From Bacteroidetes bacterium HGW-Bacteroidetes-6 (lineage in GTDB: Bacteria > Bacteroidota > Bacteroidia > Bacteroidales > DTU049): 55,126 nt of DNA. The position numbers and the translations under genes were made by a program. Positions 1-7,821 of the stretch are shown piece after piece; within the stretch, counting starts at the first letter, position 1; every line of letters starts with the position of its first letter. Where the stretch lies: NCBI GenBank assembly GCA_002842495.1, contig PHDB01000020.1:1-55126 (forward strand). The letters are read 5' to 3'. The notes beneath the pieces are model-generated. The model was not told the origin of the DNA. It did not search any database and saw only the letters and a program-made list of their open reading frames with translations.

Positions 1-916
1 AGCGGATAAGTGTTTTGTCGCCGTAATATGCCACATTGCCCATCATCGACTGAATATCGGTGCTTGCTCTATCGACATATCCATCGCTGTGAAGAAGCGA
101 AGCGCGTCCATCGATAATCCATTTGCCATTGAGCAAGCCAGTACCAAAAAGTACGTTCGAGCCCAAGGTGTTGTATGAGCCACCACGGAAATTGAGATTT
201 ACAAACGGATCGGGCTTAAAAGAATGTGTTTGAATGTTGATGGAGCCGCCAAACGAAGCTGCACCATTGGTCGAAGAACCAACACCGCGCTGCACCTGAA
301 TGTTTTCGGACGAAGAAGCCAAATCGGGAACATCGACCCAATACACACCATGCGATTCCGGATCGTTGTATGGCACTCCGTTGAGGGTGACGTTGATTCG
401 GTTTTGGTCGGTACCGCGCAATCGGAAAGCGGTGTAGCCAATTCCTGTTCCTGCATCGCTGCTGCTGGTCACCGACGGAAGAAGGTCGAGCAAAACCGGA
501 ATGTCGGCACCCGTGTTGATGCTTTGCAGTTTTTCAGCGCCGAAATTGGTGAATGTAGCTGCATCTTGTCCATTCAGTCGAATGGAACGAATCACAATTT
601 CGTCGCTCACCACTGCCGATGGTTTGAGTTTGACTTCAATTGGCTTAGATGGGACAGCTGCAATTTCGATGGTGTCGGCTTTGTAGCCGAGAAACGAAAC
701 CACCAGTTTAAGTGGAAATTTTTCGCGGGTTTCAACCGCAAACGAACCATCGGGTTTGGAAAAAGTGCCGGTGAAAGTTCCGGCTACGTACACATTTGCT
801 CCTGCAAGCATTTCGCCCGATAGTGCATCGGATATCTTACCTTGCAAAGTGACTTTTTGGGCTTGAAGTGCGAAAATGAGCCCGACGAAAAACAAAAAGA
901 CAACAACCTTTTTCAT
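1..916 (-). CDS. TonB-dependent receptor, probable thiamin(e) uptake; C-terminal part beyond the window
   Basis: Outer-membrane TonB-dependent receptor, of which about 305 N-terminal residues are visible. The ATG is at 916-914 and opens a signal peptide (MKKVVVFLFFVGLIFALQAQ). Next comes a carboxypeptidase-regulatory-like domain (about residues 22-105, with the typical K-x-x-D-A-x-S-G-E and G-A-N-V-Y motifs), then a plug domain with R-L-R-G-T-D-Q-N-R-I and N-G-V-P-Y-N-D-P-E-S. The reading frame is open to position 1, so the barrel lies outside the window. A TPP riboswitch sits about 255 bp upstream on the same strand. In Bacteroidota such riboswitch-controlled receptors are the known outer-membrane thiamin receptors that precede PnuT-type permeases, so thiamin or a precursor is the likely substrate. 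Family is certain; the substrate is inferred only from the riboswitch. Confidence 0.9.
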   Translation of the reverse strand, partial: MKKVVVFLFFVGLIFALQAQKVTLQGKISDALSGEMLAGANVYVAGTFTGTFSKPDGSFAVETREKFPLKLVVSFLGYKADTIEIAAVPSKPIEVKLKPSAVVSDEIVIRSIRLNGQDAATFTNFGAEKLQSINTGADIPVLLDLLPSVTSSSDAGTGIGYTAFRLRGTDQNRINVTLNGVPYNDPESHGVYWVDVPDLASSSENIQVQRGVGSSTNGAASFGGSINIQTHSFKPDPFVNLNFRGGSYNTLGSNVLFGTGLLNGKWIIDGRASLLHSDGYVDRASTDIQSMMGNVAYYGDKTLIR

Positions 917-1171
917 TTTGTAATGTGTTTTAGATACCGGCGAGAATGAAAAGCTTGCGCATTCACTTTTGTCGGTAGGCCCGCCGCAGTTGTTCAATTG
1001 TCGTACTGTTGTTGCGCTTTGGAATATTCCGCTCAAAAAAACGATCCCGGAAATCGTCATTCTGCCGGTATAAACCAAAGCAGGATTTTCAACGCGTCAG
1101 CTCGACTTTTGAAATTCCGCTTTGGAATTACAAATGGCCAAGGGGTGGAAAACCATTTAAAATATTGAATA

Positions 1172-1254
1172 AACCTCCCTGCGCCGGCATTACCCGGATC
1201 AGGTTCTAAGGGTCTGTTCTCAGCCCCGCAAAACGGAGCACCCCTGTTGTGAGA
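1172..1254 (-). promoter_or_regulatory. TPP riboswitch (THI element)
   Basis: On the minus strand the conserved THI-box pieces appear in order: a GGGGTGC segment near 1243, CTGAGA near 1217-1222, ACCC then GAACCTGATC around 1196-1212, and a terminal GGTAATGCCGGCGCAGGGAGG near 1173-1194. These are the hallmark P2-P5 segments of the thiamin-pyrophosphate aptamer. It lies between a promoter element (1260-1267) and the receptor gene starting at 916, so it is in the 5' leader and should repress the receptor when TPP is plentiful. About 250 nt remain between aptamer and ATG for the expression platform. Confidence 0.95.
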
Positions 1255-1259
1255 ATGCA

Positions 1260-1267
1260 CAAAGATA
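1260..1267 (-). promoter_or_regulatory. -7 element of the TPP-riboswitch transcript
   Basis: The minus strand reads TATCTTTG, an exact match to the Bacteroidota -7 consensus TAnnTTTG, immediately upstream of the riboswitch aptamer. No clear -33 TTTG was seen at the usual distance. Confidence 0.6.
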
Positions 1268-1349
1268 GAATTATTTTGAGAAATGGATGGTTGAAATATT
1301 TTTAAATTACAGTTTAAATCTCAACAATGTTGCTTTTTTATGCTAGGCA

Positions 1350-1428
1350 GTAACGGTTGGCAATAAGAAACGTAGGGCATTCCGAAGCCCCTACCTATCA
1401 AGCTACCGAGCCGTTTATTAAATGTTAT
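1350..1428. repeat. Palindromic element bracketed by TAAC...GTTA, downstream of the 1489-5099 operon (attC-like?)
   Basis: The element begins TAACGGT (1351-1357) and ends ATGTTAT (1422-1428). An outer imperfect stem pairs AACGGTTGG (1352-1360) with CCGA-G-CCGTT (1406-1415). An inner perfect 6-bp stem pairs GTAGGG (1372-1377) with CCCTAC (1389-1394). It lies about 60 nt past the stop codon of the 655-residue protein. Two other modules in this window have elements with the same terminal bases at their 3' ends (47455-47590 and 48476-48605). It could be a recombination site or a transcription-termination structure; there is no strong T-run. Confidence 0.45.
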
Positions 1429-1488
1429 GTCGTTCAAATTTAGCACTTTCCGCCCTATGTTTTTTATTGCGTGTTGGCGGCTGTTTTT

Positions 1489-3456
1489 TTATAGTTTTAA
1501 TGTTTCTATCATTTTTTCCAATTCTTGCACTTTGTCTTTTTGATTACGATTTCCATACTGTCCTTTTTCCAATAATAATTCTCTGTCAAGTCGTGTTTTT
1601 AGCAAGGATTTTGATTTTTCCGAAATGGGATTTTTGTCGCTTGATAAAATTGTTAAAAGAGAATACAAGTTGTCAAAATTGTCAATTACTTCTTGTTCAT
1701 AGTATTCTTTGACATCTGTAAAAATTTGATTGGCAACTAAAAACAATAAGTGTAGTGGCATTTGGTAATATTCAGAGTTGTCAATGTGTGAAAATCTGTC
1801 TTGCGTTAAAATGTGATTCACTAATTCTTTGAAAAATAATTGTTTTTCATTTTTGTCTTTAAATGCAGATTCATTTTCAAATAGCAATGCAATTCCCGAA
1901 CAAATAAAAGATTCCTTCACTAATGATGAAAAATCAACTTTTGAAGGTTTCCAACCTTGATGAATTGTTTTGAATTTATTGATTAATTCTTTAGCCGTTT
2001 GAATAGGGTTGTCTAGTTGGCTTATTATAAAGCCTATCCCTTTTAATGCTGACCAATAAGGTTCAGTATATGTCCTGTCCCAAAAGAATTTGTCAGAAGA
2101 GATGTGACCTGTAATTGCTTCAAGCAATGCTGAGGTGAATTTTTTATCTTCTTTATCTCTAATTACTTCTATATAAAAATTGAACTTCTGTAAATTGAAT
2201 GAATGTAAGTCTGAACTCAAAAATTCAATAGCTTTTTCCTTATATGTTTCCGTCAATAGTTTTATTTCTGAATTGTAAATTTCATTTGGTTTGAATTGTT
2301 GGTGATTTATTCTTGGTCTGTAACTAAAAATCCAATCTTCAATTTCAGAACTTGTTAATTTCTTCGTCAAAGATTGAATTATGTTTTCATAGTTTCTTTT
2401 CTTTTCCTCTAGCCATTCTTTTTGTTGCTCAATTCCTAGCTGAAAAATCAGTTCATTTCTTTCATTTTTTATTTCAGAATTTTCATAATTAGAAAATTGT
2501 TCTGTGAGTTTGTTTGATGCTTCAAAATAATTTTGCACTACAATAAACAAAAGCACTTTTAGCTCAGATTTTACAACCGTTCTATCATCAATTAAATTGG
2601 ATAGTAATTGTAAATAGAGTTGTGGCTTGAAGTTGAAAGAGGAATTAAACACACAATCCTGAATTATCGGAAATTTTAGATTATCCCAAAATTCAATCCA
2701 GAGAGAAATGTCCGTTCTGATAAGAACAGAAGAAATAAAACTATACTCGTGATTAAGCATTGTATATTCAGAGTTGCGTGTTGTTTCCTGAACATATTCC
2801 CACAGATTATCTTTTGATTGAGTTTGTAGTAAATTGGTGTAACTATCAAGATACTCTCTACGATACATTCTGATAGAATCAAGAATATGTTCGGGGCTAA
2901 CGTTTATATCAACCCATTCTTTTCGCTTATTCAAGACCCATTTTTTTGGAAAATTCTCTACTAAATCAACATAAAAACTGTGAAGTATTTCAGTTTTTTC
3001 TAACAACGATTTTAATACATCTAAAGAGCTAAATCGCAAATCCTGAACAATGTTCAGAGCTAATTTTTTCTCTAACCATGAATGAACATAATTTTGAATG
3101 ACGTGAGATTCATCATTGTAACCGTCTTTTTTGAAAATTCTCCTCAAAAATTTATTAAAGACAAATTCAGATAAGTTTTGCTCTGATTCTAAATAAGATT
3201 TATATGAAATATAATGAGGCTCATTTTCTAAAAAACGTTTTAAATCTTCCTCTATATTGGGCAAAATAATTCCTGCAACTTCTATATTTTTGCTTTGCTT
3301 AATTGATGTGTATAATAAATCAGTAACATTACGAATAAAGGGCTCTACTGATTTGTTCAATGAAATATTTGTTTCTAACAACTCTATAAAATTGAGTTCA
3401 GGAAACTTTTGTTCAAGAACATAAAAGTCATATTTATAAAATAGTTCTTTATTCAT
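1489..3456 (-). CDS. Large helical protein of unknown family, partner of the PLD-like protein
   Basis: This 655-residue protein matches no family I can name. It is rich in Lys, Glu, Asn, Ile and Leu, has no signal peptide and no obvious membrane segment, and looks almost entirely alpha-helical. The middle (about 310-400) has charged stretches that may be coiled coil. No nucleotide-binding or catalytic motif stands out. Its ATG overlaps the stop codon of the upstream PLD-like gene by one base (TAATG at 3454-3458), so the two are translationally coupled and probably act together. Its base composition is clearly more AT-rich than the housekeeping genes nearby, which with the flanking palindromic DNA suggests an acquired module. 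A defence role is an inference from gene pairing and context, not from homology. Confidence 0.75.
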   Translation of the reverse strand: MNKELFYKYDFYVLEQKFPELNFIELLETNISLNKSVEPFIRNVTDLLYTSIKQSKNIEVAGIILPNIEEDLKRFLENEPHYISYKSYLESEQNLSEFVFNKFLRRIFKKDGYNDESHVIQNYVHSWLEKKLALNIVQDLRFSSLDVLKSLLEKTEILHSFYVDLVENFPKKWVLNKRKEWVDINVSPEHILDSIRMYRREYLDSYTNLLQTQSKDNLWEYVQETTRNSEYTMLNHEYSFISSVLIRTDISLWIEFWDNLKFPIIQDCVFNSSFNFKPQLYLQLLSNLIDDRTVVKSELKVLLFIVVQNYFEASNKLTEQFSNYENSEIKNERNELIFQLGIEQQKEWLEEKKRNYENIIQSLTKKLTSSEIEDWIFSYRPRINHQQFKPNEIYNSEIKLLTETYKEKAIEFLSSDLHSFNLQKFNFYIEVIRDKEDKKFTSALLEAITGHISSDKFFWDRTYTEPYWSALKGIGFIISQLDNPIQTAKELINKFKTIHQGWKPSKVDFSSLVKESFICSGIALLFENESAFKDKNEKQLFFKELVNHILTQDRFSHIDNSEYYQMPLHLLFLVANQIFTDVKEYYEQEVIDNFDNLYSLLTILSSDKNPISEKSKSLLKTRLDRELLLEKGQYGNRNQKDKVQELEKMIETLKL

Positions 3457-5099
3457 TACTTTTTACGTTTAATTTTCCCAATGGTCTTTAGAAATATAGT
3501 TTTCAATTTCAACAAAAGACGTTTCAGAAAATTATTTTTAGAATCTTCATTTTCTTTTGCGTATTCAATAATATCTTGAGAATATTCTTCAGAATTATAC
3601 CATTTTTCTATTTCGTTAATTATGAGTTTGCCTGATGATTCAGGTATTTTTGCAATACACGTTGCCCTATTCCCAAACTCATTAAATGAACTTCCTATAA
3701 ACCAAACATTTTTATCCGCAACAATAAACCTATCGTGAAGAATACTATTACCCCGTAGAATATGCACATCAATTTTACCAAAAGGTTTGCTGTTGTATTC
3801 GTTTATTACGGTAGCAATTTTTTGAGCCTCTACTTTTGAAACCGCTTCTTTGCTATTAAGTATATTTATTTTAACTCCCGAACTTTTAATTTGAAACGCA
3901 AATTCAATAATATCCATACTATTGAAATATGGGTCGCATAAATAGCAAGTATCATTAGCGTTGTTTAAAATTTCTCTAATGGCAGCTTTTGCGTTTTCTT
4001 TCAATTTGCTTCTTTCTGTTTCTTCTTTTGCTCCTTGAAAAAAAATAAACTCCTTACGTTGTGCAAGTTCTATATATAGTCGATCCTTATCAGCTTTTTT
4101 GAAATAAGATTCAGCGATAAAAACTTCGGGTTTCCCAATAATATTAGGTTTCTCTTTAGAGAACTTCTCTACTACAAATTCTTTTTTCCCTTTTTCTGTT
4201 TCTACTTTAACGTGAAAGTCAGCTTGTTTCATAGACATTCCAAATTGAATGCTACTAATAAAAGTAGCTGGTTCGTGAATAGCTATTAAATCATCTTGTT
4301 GGTTATAAATTCTTAGTTCAAACAAATGAGGTTTGTGTGGAAGTTCTATACGACCAACTTGATTATTTACTTCAAAAACTTTATCGAATGCTATAACATC
4401 TCCGTGTGTATCTATAATTCTAAACTTTAGCGGTTCAAATCCATTTTTTCGTGTTAGTATCTTATAAAAGACACCTATTGGTTCGGTAGAAAGTGAAATT
4501 TCTATTTCTCTGAAATAAGGATTTGGTACAGATAAATAAATGTTTCCTATATGTTCTTTCTTTTGGATAATGTCAAAGCCCAACCACTCTATAGTTAGCT
4601 GTTGCATTGCTAACATATCCTTTGATACAGTGGACGAAATGAAATGATTGTCGGTTTTTCGTTCATTGTCAATTTGACTCCACACTAACAACCCTGACTT
4701 TCGTATAGGAAGAATTGAAGAAATACCTTTTTCCGTGTAAAAATTGGAGGCGAAAACCAAAGAATGTTCTCCCGAAGGCTCTTTTACAAAAGATGTATTA
4801 ACAAATGAAATATTGTTTCTATCAATAACAAAATTTCCAATTGGATTATTAAACACATTTAAGGCTTCGTCAACAGACGAAATTTCGTCAATGGAAAGAT
4901 AGAATGAATAATTGTCTAACCCTGCTTGTCTAACACAACCGTGAGTCCATTTGTCGTTGGGTATACTGTAAGAATATTCGTCATCAATTTGTAATTCTAT
5001 GACAGAAAATAAATGAAACCAATTTTTCGTCTTTTTATCTTGCGCTAATAAAGATGTCCGAATGGCTTTGGTGTATTTTTTTTTTAGTTTTTCTATCAT
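3456..5099 (-). CDS. VPA1262-like protein with C-terminal phospholipase-D-like domain
   Basis: The 547-residue protein has two parts. The N-terminal about 330 residues resemble the VPA1262-type N-terminal domain (FHLFSVIE near 28-35, beta-rich). The C-terminal part is a PLD-superfamily domain with a single H-x-R-x4-D motif (His455, Asp462) followed by a G-S-S-F-N segment, the usual active-site layout of HKD nucleases or phosphodiesterases with Arg in place of Lys. One motif per chain implies a dimeric active site. A basic tail (about 525-547, K/R-rich with hydrophobic residues) could contact membrane or nucleic acid. It is the first gene of a coupled two-gene AT-rich module. PLD-type enzymes paired with large unknown proteins are common in anti-phage islands, so a defence nuclease is plausible but unproven here. 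The VPA1262 assignment is from memory of the family. Confidence 0.7.
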   Translation of the reverse strand: MIEKLKKKYTKAIRTSLLAQDKKTKNWFHLFSVIELQIDDEYSYSIPNDKWTHGCVRQAGLDNYSFYLSIDEISSVDEALNVFNNPIGNFVIDRNNISFVNTSFVKEPSGEHSLVFASNFYTEKGISSILPIRKSGLLVWSQIDNERKTDNHFISSTVSKDMLAMQQLTIEWLGFDIIQKKEHIGNIYLSVPNPYFREIEISLSTEPIGVFYKILTRKNGFEPLKFRIIDTHGDVIAFDKVFEVNNQVGRIELPHKPHLFELRIYNQQDDLIAIHEPATFISSIQFGMSMKQADFHVKVETEKGKKEFVVEKFSKEKPNIIGKPEVFIAESYFKKADKDRLYIELAQRKEFIFFQGAKEETERSKLKENAKAAIREILNNANDTCYLCDPYFNSMDIIEFAFQIKSSGVKINILNSKEAVSKVEAQKIATVINEYNSKPFGKIDVHILRGNSILHDRFIVADKNVWFIGSSFNEFGNRATCIAKIPESSGKLIINEIEKWYNSEEYSQDIIEYAKENEDSKNNFLKRLLLKLKTIFLKTIGKIKRKK

Positions 5100-5140
5100 T
5101 TACGGTCATGCATTTTAGGTCGTTTTAAAATTGCCCCCAC

Positions 5141-5175
5141 CGTTCAGGGGAAGCCCGAAGGGATTTCCCTGAACG
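5141..5175. repeat. Hairpin in the leader of the PLD-like operon
   Basis: CGTTCAGGG(G)AA (5141-5152) pairs with TTCCCTGAACG (5165-5175), giving an 11-bp stem with a one-base bulge. It lies between the candidate promoter at 5283-5290 and the ATG at 5099. It may be a mobile palindromic repeat or a leader structure. Confidence 0.55.
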
Positions 5176-5282
5176 TTTAGCAGACGCATTGCGTCAATCC
5201 ATCATGTAGATACTGCGTCTATTCTGCATATTCCGGCATAAAGCGCAATAACTGTTTGTCTCATTTTAAAATTTGCTTTAAA

Positions 5283-5290
5283 CAAAGATA
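5283..5290 (-). promoter_or_regulatory. Candidate -7 element for the PLD-like operon
   Basis: The minus strand reads TATCTTTG, matching TAnnTTTG. It would give a leader of roughly 180 nt containing the hairpin at 5141-5175. A convincing -33 box was not found. Confidence 0.4.
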
Positions 5291-5596
5291 GATAAAATTG
5301 TTTTGGGAAAGAGGTGTTTTTGGATGTATTGAAATGTTTCTGTCAGAGTGATTTTATGTCACATAGAAATAATTGATAAATATTTCTTGGTTTAGGGAGC
5401 GTGTTCTTAATGTGTTGTGGCAGGTAGATGTTGAATTCTGCTATGATTCAAAAAACTCGTAAAAAATATTGAATACTTGAAATTGCAAACAAAATTACAC
5501 CGTCGATGTAATAACACAAAATCATATTTGCTTTGCGCAACAGCAGTTGCATATATTGATTAATCAAATTTTCAATTTGGGATTAGACCTGATAAT

Positions 5597-5679
5597 TCTA
5601 TTGACAATAGAGGAAATAACCGTATTACTCTATTGCAGAAAGAGTAAATAATTCGATTACTCTTTTGTGAAAAGAATAA
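5597..5679. repeat. Three consecutive small palindromes in AT-rich intergenic DNA
   Basis: Three hairpin-forming units follow each other: TCTATT/AATAGA (5597-5611), TTACTCT/AGAGTAA (5625-5647), and TTACTCTTTT/AAAAGAATAA with one mismatch (5657-5679). The second and third units are also imperfect direct repeats of about 33 nt. The rest of 5291-5760 shows no gene I can support. Confidence 0.5.
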
Positions 5680-5760
5680 ACGCAATGAGGTTTTTGTTTA
5701 TAAACTCAAATATTTCAAGATTATAACAGAACGAATTATAAAACAGATCAATTCAACCAA

Positions 5761-5862
5761 CCACGCATGGTGTCATACTGAACTTGTTTCAGTATCTACC
5801 ATGCGTGGCTCATCATCCTCCGAAGATTCTGAAATGAATTCAGCATGGCAAGGTGGATGATG
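5761..5862. repeat. Pair of REP-like intergenic palindromes
   Basis: The first palindrome pairs CCACGCATGGT (5761-5771) with ACCATGCGTGG (5798-5808) and has an inner ATACTGAA/TTCAGTAT stem. The second pairs CATCATCC (5811-5818) with GGATGATG (5855-5862) and has an inner CTGAA/TTCAG. The CTGAA...TTCAG core is a frequent intergenic palindrome type in Bacteroidota genomes. Confidence 0.75.
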
Positions 5863-5932
5863 ATTGCGCCTATTAGTAAGAGCTGTTGGATCACAATATA
5901 ATTCGTTTTGGTATTACTCAAAGAGAAAAAAC

Positions 5933-5959
5933 AAAAAAAGCCCGGAAAACCGGGCCTTT
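5933..5959 (-). terminator. Intrinsic terminator after trxB
   Basis: A GCCCGG/CCGGGC stem with an AAAA loop (5940-5955) is followed on the minus strand by seven T residues. It lies 19 bases past the trxB stop codon. Confidence 0.85.
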
Positions 5960-5977
5960 CAGAAATAGGAGTTGAAA

Positions 5978-6931
5978 TTATTCGCTCATGCTTAAAAATC
6001 GTTCTGCTTCGATGGCCGCCATACAGCCCGAGCCTGCAGCGGTGATCGCCTGGCGGTAATGCAAATCCTGCACATCGCCGGCCGCAAAAACGCCTTCAAC
6101 ACTCGTTTTGGTTGAACCAGGAGTGGTTTTGATGTATTTGTTTTCGTGAAATTCTATCTGTCCGGCAAAAATTTCAGTATTGGGGCTATGACCAATGGCA
6201 ACAAAAACGCCATCAACATCGATGCGCCTATCTTCGCCGGTTTTGGCATCAGTTACAATAATTCCGGTAACAGCTTTGGCAAAACCTTTTTGCTCGCCTA
6301 CAATTTCCTTGGGAATGCTGTTCCACACCATTTCGATGTTGGCTGTATTGAACACTTTTTGCTGCATTACCTTCGACGCACGCAGTTCGTCGCGACGGTG
6401 AATCAGATACACTTTCGAAGCCAGTTTAGAAAGATAGGTTGCCTCTTCGGCTGCGGTATCGCCACCACCAATTACGGCTACGGTTTTGCCACGGTAGAAA
6501 TATCCGTCGCAAGTGGCACAAGCCGACACACCAAACCCATTGTATTCCTGTTCGCTTGGAAGTCCCATCCAACGCGCCGAAGCACCGGTGGCAATGATAA
6601 CTGTTTCGGCAAGAATTTCTTTTCCGCTGTCGTCGGTAAGTAAAAACGGACGCTTAGAGAAATCGACTTTTTCAATGGTTCCCCAACGCACTTCGGTGCC
6701 AAAGCGTTCGGCTTGTTTTTTCAAATCTTCCATCAAAACAGGACCTGTTACGCCTTCAGGGTATCCGGGAAAATTCTCAACTTCGGTTGTAATGGTCAAT
6801 TGACCTCCGGGCTGCATTCCTTCGTATACCAGAGGTTTCATCTCGGCGCGGGCAGCATAAATAGCTGCGGTGAAGCCGGCAGGACCCGACCCGATAATCA
6901 CACATTTTTGTTGTTCGCGTTCGTTACTCAT
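5978..6931 (-). CDS. trxB: Thioredoxin-disulfide reductase
   Basis: NADPH-dependent FAD flavoenzyme that reduces thioredoxin in the cytoplasm. The 317 residues are the normal length for low-molecular-weight TrxB. Visible motifs: FAD-binding GSGPAG (14-19), the redox-active C138-A-T-C141 in SACATCDGYF, NADPH-binding GGGDTA (155-160) with the downstream HRRDELRA, and the C-terminal FAD motif A-G-D-V-Q-D followed by R-Q-A-I-T-A-A-G-S-G. It starts 11 bases after the DUF4249 gene and so seems to be the last gene of a receptor-lipoprotein-trxB transcript, ending at the terminator at 5933-5959. That arrangement is unusual for a housekeeping enzyme, but the protein itself looks fully intact. Confidence 0.97.
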   Translation of the reverse strand: MSNEREQQKCVIIGSGPAGFTAAIYAARAEMKPLVYEGMQPGGQLTITTEVENFPGYPEGVTGPVLMEDLKKQAERFGTEVRWGTIEKVDFSKRPFLLTDDSGKEILAETVIIATGASARWMGLPSEQEYNGFGVSACATCDGYFYRGKTVAVIGGGDTAAEEATYLSKLASKVYLIHRRDELRASKVMQQKVFNTANIEMVWNSIPKEIVGEQKGFAKAVTGIIVTDAKTGEDRRIDVDGVFVAIGHSPNTEIFAGQIEFHENKYIKTTPGSTKTSVEGVFAAGDVQDLHYRQAITAAGSGCMAAIEAERFLSMSE

Positions 6932-6942
6932 ATCTTGTCTTT

Positions 6943-7818
6943 TTATTGAATTACAATGGTGTCGTACACACTTCCATAGCCGCCAAACACCCCAACAGCT
7001 CCAACCACATTGTGACGAATGGTAACGGGATTCGAAAACGGATTGCCACCGCTAAACGATTCCTGTTCAACTGTTCGCCAAAAATCGTAATGCTCTCTAT
7101 CCATGCAGCTCAGCCGAACAACCACCGAATCGCCTTTTCGGAAAAGTCCGAACTCCTCATCGGAGTATGCACTGTCGTTTGTGAGACTATTCATCCCTCT
7201 GAACATAGAGAAATCGATTGATTGACCAGCAAAAAAGATATCGTCGTATGTGCTTCCAAACAAAGGAATATCAGTAAAGTCGCGACCCAGACGTCGGGTA
7301 AAGATACGATAATAATTTTTTTCTGCTGGATCGTCGGAAAATTTTGCCCAGATATAACCAAGCGAATCGGAAACAGGCTCGGCTTTCCACCACAGCGAAT
7401 CGAACGAATGTTTTGTTGGAATGGTTGTGTAGCCGGTTATTGATTGACCTTCGGCTTCAATTGTAAGCCAATAGGAGCCATTTTCGGTTCCTTTAAATTT
7501 GCTGCCTTTGTAGTAAATGAAGGGCCATACGGAGTTGTTGATGTTGTTGAAATCGACAACTGGTTGCAATGTATCGTATTGAAACCCATCGTAAACAACA
7601 ACAGTTGCATTTGTTACGAAAAGGTTGGCAAGAGTGGTGCTATCAACCGGGTCGAAATAACTGCTGTTTCTGGTCAGAACCACAACCGGATAGGCGTCGT
7701 TCTCAATCCACCCTTCAACAACCAATTTGGCCTCGGGCTGAGGTAAGTCGATATCGACATCCTTTTCGCATGAAACAAAAAGAAATACTGCTGCAATGAT
7801 ATAAAGTGCTTTTTTCAT
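6943..7818 (-). CDS. DUF4249-type outer-membrane-associated lipoprotein
   Basis: A 291-residue lipoprotein: the signal peptide MKKALYIIAAVFLFVSC ends in a lipobox cysteine (Cys17). The start of the mature protein (E-K-D-V-D-I-D-L-P, then K-L-V-V-E-G-W-I) is the characteristic DUF4249 opening. The rest is beta-rich with many aromatic residues. DUF4249 proteins are regularly encoded beside TonB-dependent receptors in Bacteroidota and are thought to serve as receptor-associated surface proteins. Here the gene begins only three bases after the stop codon of the receptor at 7822-10185, which fits. The ligand is unknown. Confidence 0.85.
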   Translation of the reverse strand: MKKALYIIAAVFLFVSCEKDVDIDLPQPEAKLVVEGWIENDAYPVVVLTRNSSYFDPVDSTTLANLFVTNATVVVYDGFQYDTLQPVVDFNNINNSVWPFIYYKGSKFKGTENGSYWLTIEAEGQSITGYTTIPTKHSFDSLWWKAEPVSDSLGYIWAKFSDDPAEKNYYRIFTRRLGRDFTDIPLFGSTYDDIFFAGQSIDFSMFRGMNSLTNDSAYSDEEFGLFRKGDSVVVRLSCMDREHYDFWRTVEQESFSGGNPFSNPVTIRHNVVGAVGVFGGYGSVYDTIVIQ

Positions 7819-7821
7819 GAC

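Noticed and set aside
224-823. Long plus-strand reading frame opposite the first TonB receptor
   Set aside because: The minus-strand frame encodes a clear receptor; the plus-strand product is Cys/Arg-rich with no family features.
1422-1712. Hydrophobic plus-strand frame of 96 codons
   Set aside because: It overlaps the end of the 655-residue gene antisense; the AT-rich complement naturally gives Phe/Leu-rich products.
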